From contig CAJTOI010000009.1 of assembly GCA_910577925.1 (NCBI GenBank), positions 1 through 64,000 of the forward strand: a stretch of 64,000 bases of DNA, in the 5' to 3' direction. The notes under the pieces were generated by a model. The model was not told where the DNA came from. It saw only the letters and a list, made by a program, of their open reading frames with translations, and did no database searches. This document shows, piece by piece, positions 15,436 through 22,460 of this stretch (its first letter is position 1; each line of letters opens with the position of its first letter). Origin of the DNA: an uncultured Roseburia sp. Its GTDB lineage: Bacteria > Bacillota > Clostridia > Lachnospirales > Lachnospiraceae. The position numbers and the translations under genes were made by a program.

Positions 15436-17724
15436 CTATTGATTCCCGAGCATCTGATTTAAGCTTCCCATCATCTGCTCAATCTGTGCCGCCGCCTCGG
15501 GCCCCGCAAAGCTTGCCAGCGATTTGAGCGGCATTCCCATCATCATTGCCTCCATCATCTCGGCGCCGGTTCCGAGCGCCTCCGCGGTGTCCTCGCCCTG
15601 CATTGCGCCCATCATGCCGCCCTGCATCTGCTGCATCATTTGCCCGACAACCGGCGCGGTCACCGGATGCGCCAGAAGCTCGCCTAACGTAGTTGCCCCG
15701 CTCACATACAGCGGAAGCATTTTCTTTGTCTCAAACGAGAGTTCACCGGTCAGCGCAATCTCGTCGCTCGCGTGCCCCACGAGAATCTCATAGGATCCGG
15801 ACGGCGCGTACCAGTCGCCGAGTCCCTCGTGATAGAACGACAGATCTCTTGCCGTGAGTGTAAATTCTACGGTCTTTGTCTCGCCCGGCGCAAGCGCAAC
15901 TTTGGCAAAGCCTTTTAACTCTTTTGCCGGTCTGCCCGCCGTACCGTTTTTGTCGCTGACATAGAGTTGTACCACCTCTTTGCCGGCCAAGCTTCCGGTA
16001 TTCGTCACATCCACGGTCACTTTCACGCAGCCTTCGTCCCCAAGCGCTTCCGCGGGCATCTTCAGATTGCCGTATGCATAGGTCGTGTATGACAATCCGT
16101 GCCCGAATGCCCAGCGCACCGGCATCTTCTTCGTATCGTAGTAGCGGTAGCCCACATAGACGCCCTCCGCATAATCCACGTTTGTCCCGTCGCCCGGAAA
16201 ATTCAGGTAACTCGGATTATCCTCGAGATGAAGCGGGAATGTTTCCGCAAGGCGCCCGGAAGGATTTACCTCCCCGTAGAGCAGCAAATCCGTGGCCTCT
16301 CCGACGCCCTGGCCTCCGAGATACATCTCAAGAACCGCCGCCACACGGTCCGCCCACGGCGTCTCAACCGGGCTTCCGTTGTGCAGCACGACAACCGTAT
16401 TCGGCTGTACCTTCACCACCGCCTCGATCAGTTTGTTCTGGCAGGCCGGAAGCTTCATATCCTTTCTGTCATATCCCTCGGATTCAATGATATCCGGAAG
16501 ACCCGCAAAAATCACCGCCGCATCCGCTTCCTTCGCAGCCTGCACGGCCGCCGCAAGCTCTTTTTCGTCCTCCTCGTCCTTATCAGCCGGAAACCCTTTT
16601 ACATAGGTCACCGCACGCCCTTTCGCCTCTGCGCTCTCGAGCGCGGATGTCACTTTGCTCGCATTGATATGGCTCGATCCGCCTCCCTGATAGCGGGGCT
16701 TTGCGGCATATTCTCCGATATATGCGACCTTTGCGTCCGCCTTTAGCGGAAGCAGGCCGTTATTCTCCAAAAGTACCGCGCATTCGGTCTCGATTTTGAC
16801 TGCTTTTTCGTGGTCCGCATCCCGGTCGAACACGGCATCGGGATGGCGGTTGTCCGCATAGGAAAATACAACCTTAAGAATATTTTCCACGGCTTCATCC
16901 AGCAGTTTCTCGTCTAAGCTTCCGTCTTTGACCGCCGCGACAATCTTTGCGTCGTTAAAGCCGCCGCTTCCCGGCATCTCCAGATCAAGGCCTGCCGCGA
17001 TTCCCTTTACGCGGTCCGCCACGGCGCCCCAGTCTGTCATCACATAGCCCTCAAATCCCCACTCGTCTCTCAAAATCTCTGTCAGCAAGTGATGGTTTTC
17101 GGAAGCGTAGGTGCCGTTAATCTTGTTGTAGCTGCACATAATCGTTTTGGGCTGCGCTTCCTTTACCGCCGTCTCAAACGCCGCGAGATAGATTTCCCGG
17201 AATGTCCGCTCGGACAGATTCGACGAGCAGCTCATGCGCCTGTATTCCTGATTGTTTGCGGCATAATGCTTCATGCTTGTGCCCACATCTTTGCTCTGCA
17301 CGCCCCTGATATAGGCAGCCGCCATTTTCCCGGCCAGATACGGATCCTCGGACAGATACTCGAAATTGCGCCCGCACAGAGGACTTCTCTTGATATTTAC
17401 CGCAGGTCCCAAGAGCACGCTTAAATTCTCCGCCTGGCACTCTTCTCCGAGCGTCTTCCCCATCTCATTCATCAGCTCCGTGTCAAAACTTGACGCCGTC
17501 GCGCAGGCTGCCGGAAAGCAGACCGCGACAATACTTGCCCCGATACCGAGATGATCTGCCTCCTCCGGCTGTTTGCGCAGTCCGTGCGGTCCGTCGGATA
17601 CCATCACTGACGGAATCCCAAGCCGCTCCACCTTTTTTAGATGCCAGAAATCCTCGCCGGAGCACATGCCTGCCTTTTCCTCAAGCGTCATCTCGGAAAC
17701 TAATTTTTTGATGTCTCTCTCCAT
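15436..17724 (-). CDS. Glycoside hydrolase family 3 (beta-glucosidase type)
   Basis: A 762-residue GH3 enzyme with the common order: (beta/alpha)8 domain, alpha/beta sandwich (~310-520), then a fibronectin-III-like domain (~600-680). The catalytic nucleophile is Asp231 in GYVMTDWGA; KHYAANNQE and RNFEYLSEDPYLAG line the active site. No signal peptide, so it acts on sugars already taken up, fitting the adjacent GPH symporter 32 bases upstream in the same operon. It would release terminal beta-linked sugars, perhaps glucose. Odd feature: a ~100-residue Met/Gln-rich tail (QMMQQMQGGMMGAMQG, MMEAMMMGMP) follows the usual end of the enzyme. The operon is probably controlled by the AraC-type regulator gene just upstream. 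Confidence 0.93.
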   Translation of the reverse strand: MERDIKKLVSEMTLEEKAGMCSGEDFWHLKKVERLGIPSVMVSDGPHGLRKQPEEADHLGIGASIVAVCFPAACATASSFDTELMNEMGKTLGEECQAENLSVLLGPAVNIKRSPLCGRNFEYLSEDPYLAGKMAAAYIRGVQSKDVGTSMKHYAANNQEYRRMSCSSNLSERTFREIYLAAFETAVKEAQPKTIMCSYNKINGTYASENHHLLTEILRDEWGFEGYVMTDWGAVADRVKGIAAGLDLEMPGSGGFNDAKIVAAVKDGSLDEKLLDEAVENILKVVFSYADNRHPDAVFDRDADHEKAVKIETECAVLLENNGLLPLKADAKVAYIGEYAAKPRYQGGGSSHINASKVTSALESAEAKGRAVTYVKGFPADKDEEDEKELAAAVQAAKEADAAVIFAGLPDIIESEGYDRKDMKLPACQNKLIEAVVKVQPNTVVVLHNGSPVETPWADRVAAVLEMYLGGQGVGEATDLLLYGEVNPSGRLAETFPLHLEDNPSYLNFPGDGTNVDYAEGVYVGYRYYDTKKMPVRWAFGHGLSYTTYAYGNLKMPAEALGDEGCVKVTVDVTNTGSLAGKEVVQLYVSDKNGTAGRPAKELKGFAKVALAPGETKTVEFTLTARDLSFYHEGLGDWYAPSGSYEILVGHASDEIALTGELSFETKKMLPLYVSGATTLGELLAHPVTAPVVGQMMQQMQGGMMGAMQGEDTAEALGTGAEMMEAMMMGMPLKSLASFAGPEAAAQIEQMMGSLNQMLGNQ

Positions 17725-17756
17725 TTTCCATTCTCCTTTTCACTTTTATATTGAAC

Positions 17757-19130
17757 TTAATATTTGTGCTTCATCTGCGCCTCTGCCTCTTCCCGCGTCA
17801 TCTGACCGCTGTTTACCCGCGTCATCAGCTGCACATCGTGGTCGTTTAATTTATAAAAATGTAAAATAACAAGCGCGAGACCATATCCGATCAGCGGCAT
17901 GATACAGCTTACATTCCAGAGACTGTCCGCAAAGCCTTCCGCCTGCACCGCATTCTCGCCCTCGACGAAACCGGTAAAGCCAAGCGCAAACGCCGCGACT
18001 GCCGAGAGCACCGCGGACTGCAGCTTCGCAAAAAATGTCTGTGTCGCAAACGTAATTCCCAGATAACTTTTTCCCGTCTTGTAATGGCCGTATTCCGCGC
18101 AGTCCGGCGTAAACATAAATGTAAGGATTGTGACAAATCCGGTCGGCAGAGAAATCAGAAATGCCACTGCAATATAGGCCGGAACACTGTCGTACCCCAC
18201 AAACCAGCGGACGATATTCAAGACAAATATAACCGCCGTTGCCCCGTAAAACAGCTTGAATTTGTCAATTTTTCTGCAGAGCGCCGGCACAAACATACCG
18301 ATGGCTACCGCCGGTAAAATTCCCACAATACTTGTAACCGACATGATCCCCTCATTGCCGATACAATAGCGTGCGATGTAAAGCCCCCAGGAGCTTCCCA
18401 CATTTAACGCACCCCAAACCATAAATCCCACATAATAAATCAGCAGATATTTATTGCCGATCAGATACTGAAACATTTCCCTGAAACTGAAAGACTCCTG
18501 CTTTTCTGTCGGCTCCACACGCTCCTTTGCGACAAATCCCATCGGAAGCATAAGCGCCGCCCCGATCGCGGACAACACAATCACCGTCGTCGTCCATCCG
18601 CCGATTGCATTGCGGAATACCGGAATGATGATGGAAACCGCCAGTGCCGCCACCATTGCTGCGACACGTCCCGACGCGTTCAGAGAAGTTCGTTCATCCT
18701 GATTGCTCGTAATGGTTGTGATAAGGCCAAAAATCGGCACATCGTTCATCGTGTAGCCCACGGACCAGAGGCAGTATGCCGCAATCGCCCATGCGATTTT
18801 CACTCCCTGCGACGCTTGAAACGGGATTGCAAACAGTGCGATATTCGCAATCAGAAGAACCGGTACCCCAATGCGCAGCCACGGCACAAACTTTCCGCCT
18901 TTCAGATGTACCTTGTCAACGATTCCGCCGAAAATCGGATCGTTGACGGCATCCCAGATTTTCACAATCAGCACGACTACGCCGACTGCCGCCGACGGAA
19001 TCCCCACATCGGTAAAGTAGGTATTCATGTACATATAGGTCAGCAGATAAAAAATATTCTGTCCCAGAAAATACAGCACATAACTGACACGCTCTTTTCC
19101 GGTAACTTCCCGCAGCTTTTTCTCGCTCAT
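17757..19130 (-). CDS. GPH-family sugar:cation symporter
   Basis: A 457-residue membrane protein with about 12 helices of the glycoside-pentoside-hexuronide (MelB/YicJ) family in the major facilitator superfamily. Typical signs are the N-terminal KIWDAVNDPIFGGIVDK motif, in which Asp residues bind the coupling cation, then GYTMNDVPIFGLITTIT and NQDERTSLNASGR. It should import a glycoside or oligosaccharide with Na+ or H+, which the cotranscribed cytoplasmic GH3 enzyme would cleave. GGAG lies nine bases before ATG. The 98-base gap upstream carries AraC-type direct repeats, a G9 tract and a promoter. Confidence 0.92.
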   Translation of the reverse strand: MSEKKLREVTGKERVSYVLYFLGQNIFYLLTYMYMNTYFTDVGIPSAAVGVVVLIVKIWDAVNDPIFGGIVDKVHLKGGKFVPWLRIGVPVLLIANIALFAIPFQASQGVKIAWAIAAYCLWSVGYTMNDVPIFGLITTITSNQDERTSLNASGRVAAMVAALAVSIIIPVFRNAIGGWTTTVIVLSAIGAALMLPMGFVAKERVEPTEKQESFSFREMFQYLIGNKYLLIYYVGFMVWGALNVGSSWGLYIARYCIGNEGIMSVTSIVGILPAVAIGMFVPALCRKIDKFKLFYGATAVIFVLNIVRWFVGYDSVPAYIAVAFLISLPTGFVTILTFMFTPDCAEYGHYKTGKSYLGITFATQTFFAKLQSAVLSAVAAFALGFTGFVEGENAVQAEGFADSLWNVSCIMPLIGYGLALVILHFYKLNDHDVQLMTRVNSGQMTREEAEAQMKHKY

Positions 19131-19171
19131 AGCTAAAATCTCCTCTCCTTTTGCACTTACCTGATAAGAAG

Positions 19172-19200
19172 ATTTTACCTGTTACCCCCCCCCTTGTATT
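19172..19200 (-). promoter_or_regulatory. Promoter of the GPH-GH3 operon with G9 in the spacer
   Basis: Minus strand: a poor -35 (AATACA, 19200-19195), a 17-nt spacer containing nine G in a row, and TAAAAT (19177-19172). The weak -35 touches the first direct repeat, as at activator-dependent AraC promoters. Confidence 0.5.
19185..19193 (-). repeat. G9 homopolymer tract in promoter spacer
   Basis: Nine C on the plus strand. Tracts of this kind change length by slippage, which would alter the -35/-10 spacing. They are also prone to sequencing error. Confidence 0.8.
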
Positions 19201-19233
19201 ATCCGATTTTAACAAATTTTATCTGATTTTAAC
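19199..19233 (-). promoter_or_regulatory. AraC-type operator: two 15-bp direct repeats
   Basis: TTATCCGATTTTAAC at 19199-19213 and TTATCTGATTTTAAC at 19219-19233 differ at one base and start 20 bp apart, two helical turns, as expected for an AraC-family dimer. One repeat abuts the -35 of the GPH-GH3 promoter; the other overlaps the stop codon of the AraC gene. Confidence 0.75.
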
Positions 19234-20227
19234 TTTCTATAAAACTTTTATCCGTATGTGTCCGGCGATACTGCGCAGGCGTCTCTCCCGTCACACGTTT
19301 AAATACTTTTGTAAAATAGCTCTGCGGGGAAAGATTGATGTACGCCGCAACAACGGCGATCGAACGATCGGAATATTTCAGCAGATTGCATGAAATCTGT
19401 ATCTTCTCTCTCAAAATATAGTCCGTCAGCGTCATTCCCATCTGCTCCGAAAAAATCCGGGAGAGATACCCTTTATGTACGCCGACATTCTCCGCAATCT
19501 GCTGCAAAGACAGCTTCTCATAGATATATCTGGCAATATAATCCCTGCTCCGCTCCACATAGCGCGAATGTGTTTCTGATTCTGATTCTGATTCTGCTTT
19601 GGCCTCCCGGCCGAGACGTCCAAACTCCTTAATTGCATACACCAGTATATTCCAGGTTCCTATCACATCCCCGGCCTTTGCAAGTATCTGCAGCATGACA
19701 TCGCTCAACGCGTAAGCCTTGTTTTCATCCGCGCCCGCCGCAATCGCATATCTGGTAGCGAGCGTGATTCCGGCCACCGCACCGTATTCTGCGTTTTTCC
19801 GCTGTGACCCTGCCATGACTCCGGCCATACCCGCCATATTCTCAAATGCATTCTCCACCCCGTCCGAAATAGCCTGCCCGCTTTTGGTTCGCGGATTTCC
19901 CTCGATCAGCCATTTCCATGCCCGCTTTTCATCCTCATAAGAATGGTGCACAATGCCCCACTCCGCATTTTCCAGCCCGTACTCTAACTGACGCGGCCAA
20001 AACTCCCCCCGGAACCACTTCGAATCCATCCCGTTGTCAAAGCGGACCGGCTGCACATATTCTTCAAAGAGCAGTCCGTGTGCAAAGGCGATCATTTCCT
20101 CGAGACGCCAGAAATCCATTATCGGAATCACGATTCCCGCTCCCCGCACACCGCGCTTTTTACAGTACAGACATCGCTCATGTTTCGAGTGTTCCTCAAA
20201 ACTGACAGGCCCCAGACGATACAGCAC
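19229..20227 (-). CDS. AraC-family regulator, main part (frameshifted)
   Basis: This 332-residue frame opens at GTG inside the sensor domain (LYRLGPVSFEEHSKHE) and ends with two helix-turn-helix motifs: LSLQQIAENVGVHKGYLSRIFSEQ and RSIAVVAAYINLSPQSYFTKVFKRVTG, the AraC/XylS signature. It probably activates the adjacent GPH-GH3 operon through the direct repeats next to its stop codon. The missing start of the sensor domain lies in another frame just upstream. Removing one CT from the doubled dinucleotide (AGAG at 20238-20241 on plus) joins them as YYVLPDGVLYRLGPVS. As written the regulator is split and may be inactive. Confidence 0.85.
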   Translation of the reverse strand: MLYRLGPVSFEEHSKHERCLYCKKRGVRGAGIVIPIMDFWRLEEMIAFAHGLLFEEYVQPVRFDNGMDSKWFRGEFWPRQLEYGLENAEWGIVHHSYEDEKRAWKWLIEGNPRTKSGQAISDGVENAFENMAGMAGVMAGSQRKNAEYGAVAGITLATRYAIAAGADENKAYALSDVMLQILAKAGDVIGTWNILVYAIKEFGRLGREAKAESESESETHSRYVERSRDYIARYIYEKLSLQQIAENVGVHKGYLSRIFSEQMGMTLTDYILREKIQISCNLLKYSDRSIAVVAAYINLSPQSYFTKVFKRVTGETPAQYRRTHTDKSFIES

Positions 20228-20466
20228 TCCGTCCGGCAGAGCACATAGTACCAGTACCCGCCATCGCTGTAAGCCCTGTATCCGCCCGGTTCTCCCTGCC
20301 CTGCTTTTTGCAGAGCCGCCAGAAGCTCCGGGCTGCAGAGCACCGGATCCTCCTTTTCGAAACCGGGAAACGAAACCGCAAGCGGCTTTCCCTTTGCATC
20401 AAACATTCTCCCTGCCAACCCAAACATCCGGTATATATTTTTCAGCAGATACGCCGCCTTCTCCAT
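20128..20466 (-). CDS. N-terminal fragment of the AraC-family regulator
   Basis: About 112 residues from MEKAAYLLKNIYRMFG, reading a ligand-sensor domain up to YRAYSDGGYWYYVL. It then enters a wrong frame (CRTECCIVWGLSV) to a late stop inside the larger fragment. The two pieces form one protein of roughly 430 residues if a CT duplication is reversed. ATG at 20466 is preferred over GTG at 20475; both have weak ribosome sites. It begins only 14 bases after the stop of the cohesin-like gene, so it may depend on coupling with that gene. Confidence 0.7.
   Translation of the reverse strand: MEKAAYLLKNIYRMFGLAGRMFDAKGKPLAVSFPGFEKEDPVLCSPELLAALQKAGQGEPGGYRAYSDGGYWYYVLCRTECCIVWGLSVLRNTRNMSDVCTVKSAVCGERES
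20238..20241 (-). repeat. CT dinucleotide duplication that frameshifts the AraC gene
   Basis: Minus strand GTGCTCTGCCGG. Deleting one CT gives GTGCTGCCGG and restores the sensor-domain frame. A single-base deletion in the same place would also explain the shift. Confidence 0.65.
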
Positions 20467-20480
20467 CCCAGACACCCGTT

Positions 20481-22436
20481 TTATAAATCGTTGAAATCGA
20501 TAATCTCGATATCCCCGTCTTTCTCCTTTTCAGACGCAGCACTCCTGCGCCGACCTCCTTTGGCAGGCGTTTTTGCAGGAAATGATTCATCTGCAAACTC
20601 TTCCCCGCCGAATGCATCTTTATCCGCGGGTTTCTTCCTGCCCGCAGCTTCCTCCTTATCAAGCGCATCCTCTTCTGCGGGGGCGTTCGTATCCGTATAT
20701 ATTTCGTCCTCATAATCCCCGCCGTCGAGCGCATCCTCATAATCCGCATCGTCAAACGCATCCTCTTTCGCATCGTCAAACGCATCCTCATCCGCATCGT
20801 CGAACGCGTCCTCATCCGCATCGCCGTCTCCGTCAAGCACATCCCCATGCGCGCTCCTGTGTATCAGCAGATTGATAATAATCACCAGCAGAACCGCGGC
20901 AATAAACACCGCAACTGCAATGACATTTCTCGCGAACGCTTTCTCCTGCTTGTACTGCTCCGAAAGATTTTTGTATTCTTCCTGCAGATATTCTATATCC
21001 GTGTCGGTATTCTCCGCCTCTTCCCCTGCGGGGACAGCTTCCCCGGAGACGAACCCGCCGCTTCTCTGGTACGTCCCCTCCAACGCATCGTACTGATACC
21101 AGCCTCCGAACCCGTCCTGGTTCATCGCATAAAACAGGTAGAAATCGGGGTCCATCCCCGCAGACGCCTGCCAGGCCGTAACAGCCGCCCCGCCCGCAGA
21201 CGCAAATGAAGTCTGCGCGTAATGTTCCGGCACGGCCGTTCCGGCCGGCAGCGTCAGTGCAATGATAAATTTATCGCCGCAGCTCATCCGCACATACGGG
21301 TACAGTGCATCCGCCACCGCGTCATAGACGTAGAAGGAACCTGCGGTCTGCTCCCCTTCCGCAGGCGTCAGATATAAAAGCTGCACGGTTCCCTTGTTAA
21401 ACTGCAGGCCGCGATACTCTTTCTCGTGATAGGCAACGGCCGCCTCCGAGAAATCCGCCGGTATCTCCTCCGCCGAAAAGTTTTCCGAAATATAGCAGGA
21501 AACCCCGTTTACCGTGACGGAGGCAAGCGGTTCCTCCGTAATCACCTGGGGAGCCTCGGCTCCCGACTCCGGTGTCTCCACGGACACCGTCGTCTGCTCC
21601 GCCGCTCTTGTGACGGCAACCGTATAGACAGCCGTCACGCCGTTTTCCGCCCTCACGACAATCTTTACTTCATTGGCCCCGTCGACAAGCCCTGTATTCC
21701 CGGTGACCGACTCGACAACCGCCTTTTCATTTACCGGAACCGCAGACACCGCAAGCTCCGTCACGGAATGGTCCACGGAGGCCGTGTATTTTGTGACGCT
21801 GCCCGAAAAAGCCGGAGAGAGGGTTCCCGGGGAAATCGTAAGACTTTTCAGGGAATTGTCGGCCGACTGCTTTACGGCCGTATCTGCCGTATTCCCGTTC
21901 CCTGCGCCGGTCGTCCCGAGGGAATTCCCCGCTCCCGCAGACGAATCTGCACCTGCCGAACCGCCTGTTCCCGCCGCCGGATTTCCCGCGCCGGAACTTC
22001 CCGTGCCCGCCGCATTGTTGACCGTAACGGCCGTGCTGCTGCCCGCCATCGCGTCCAGCTGTTCGTTGGTATCGAACACGACCCCGTCGGACGCTTTGAG
22101 AGAGACGGATGACTGTCCCTCTGCGACGGCTTTCAGCGTGACCGTAAAACTGTCCGCGGCTGCGGTAACGCTGCTCCCGCCGCCTCCGTAAGTCGTGGAA
22201 CAGCTCACAAACTGCAGAATCCCCGAATCATAGGAAAGCGTCATCGTCGCATAAGCCTTTGCCCCCGCGGCGTCGGATGCCTTCGCCGTGACAGTGATCG
22301 TATCGCCGATATTTACCGTACTCTTTGATACGGCGACCGACGTTTTCCCGTCCGCCGCCTGCACGGTAGTCCCTGCACATGCCGCAGCGAGCGCCGCACA
22401 CCACAGTATCATCCATTTACAAAGCTTCTTTTTCAT
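20481..22436 (-). CDS. Membrane-anchored surface protein with cohesin-like domain
   Basis: 651 residues. A signal peptide (LCKWMILWCAALAAACAG, cut near VQAADG) is followed by a cohesin-like beta sandwich (~30-140: VSKSTVNIGDTITVTAKAS, GAKAYATMTLSYDSGIL). Next come a Gly/Ala/Ser linker, a cadherin-like beta-sandwich repeat (~195-285: LKSLTISPGTLSPAF, ending YTVAVTR), a globular region, a short coiled coil and a membrane helix (NVIAVAVFIAAVLLVIIINLL). It ends in an acidic cytoplasmic tail with octad repeats (DADEDAFD). The tail ends IEIIDFNDL. It is 24 bases after a dockerin-bearing hydrolase gene. Cohesins bind dockerins, so it may hold that hydrolase at the membrane; this is inference. Confidence 0.82.
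   Translation of the reverse strand: MKKKLCKWMILWCAALAAACAGTTVQAADGKTSVAVSKSTVNIGDTITVTAKASDAAGAKAYATMTLSYDSGILQFVSCSTTYGGGGSSVTAAADSFTVTLKAVAEGQSSVSLKASDGVVFDTNEQLDAMAGSSTAVTVNNAAGTGSSGAGNPAAGTGGSAGADSSAGAGNSLGTTGAGNGNTADTAVKQSADNSLKSLTISPGTLSPAFSGSVTKYTASVDHSVTELAVSAVPVNEKAVVESVTGNTGLVDGANEVKIVVRAENGVTAVYTVAVTRAAEQTTVSVETPESGAEAPQVITEEPLASVTVNGVSCYISENFSAEEIPADFSEAAVAYHEKEYRGLQFNKGTVQLLYLTPAEGEQTAGSFYVYDAVADALYPYVRMSCGDKFIIALTLPAGTAVPEHYAQTSFASAGGAAVTAWQASAGMDPDFYLFYAMNQDGFGGWYQYDALEGTYQRSGGFVSGEAVPAGEEAENTDTDIEYLQEEYKNLSEQYKQEKAFARNVIAVAVFIAAVLLVIIINLLIHRSAHGDVLDGDGDADEDAFDDADEDAFDDAKEDAFDDADYEDALDGGDYEDEIYTDTNAPAEEDALDKEEAAGRKKPADKDAFGGEEFADESFPAKTPAKGGRRRSAASEKEKDGDIEIIDFNDL
20731..20823 (-). 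repeat. 24-bp tandem repeats encoding the acidic tail
   Basis: Roughly four units built on GCATCCTCATCCGCATCG (plus strand) at period 24 (first unit 27) encode D-A-x-E-D-A-F-D octads in the cytoplasmic tail. Copy number may vary between strains. Confidence 0.8.
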
Positions 22437-22460
22437 GATCTATCACCTCTTGACGCCGTC

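Noticed and set aside
20731..20823. Regular repeats that could suggest a CRISPR array
   Set aside because: Units of 24 bp are contiguous without spacers and lie in frame inside a gene.
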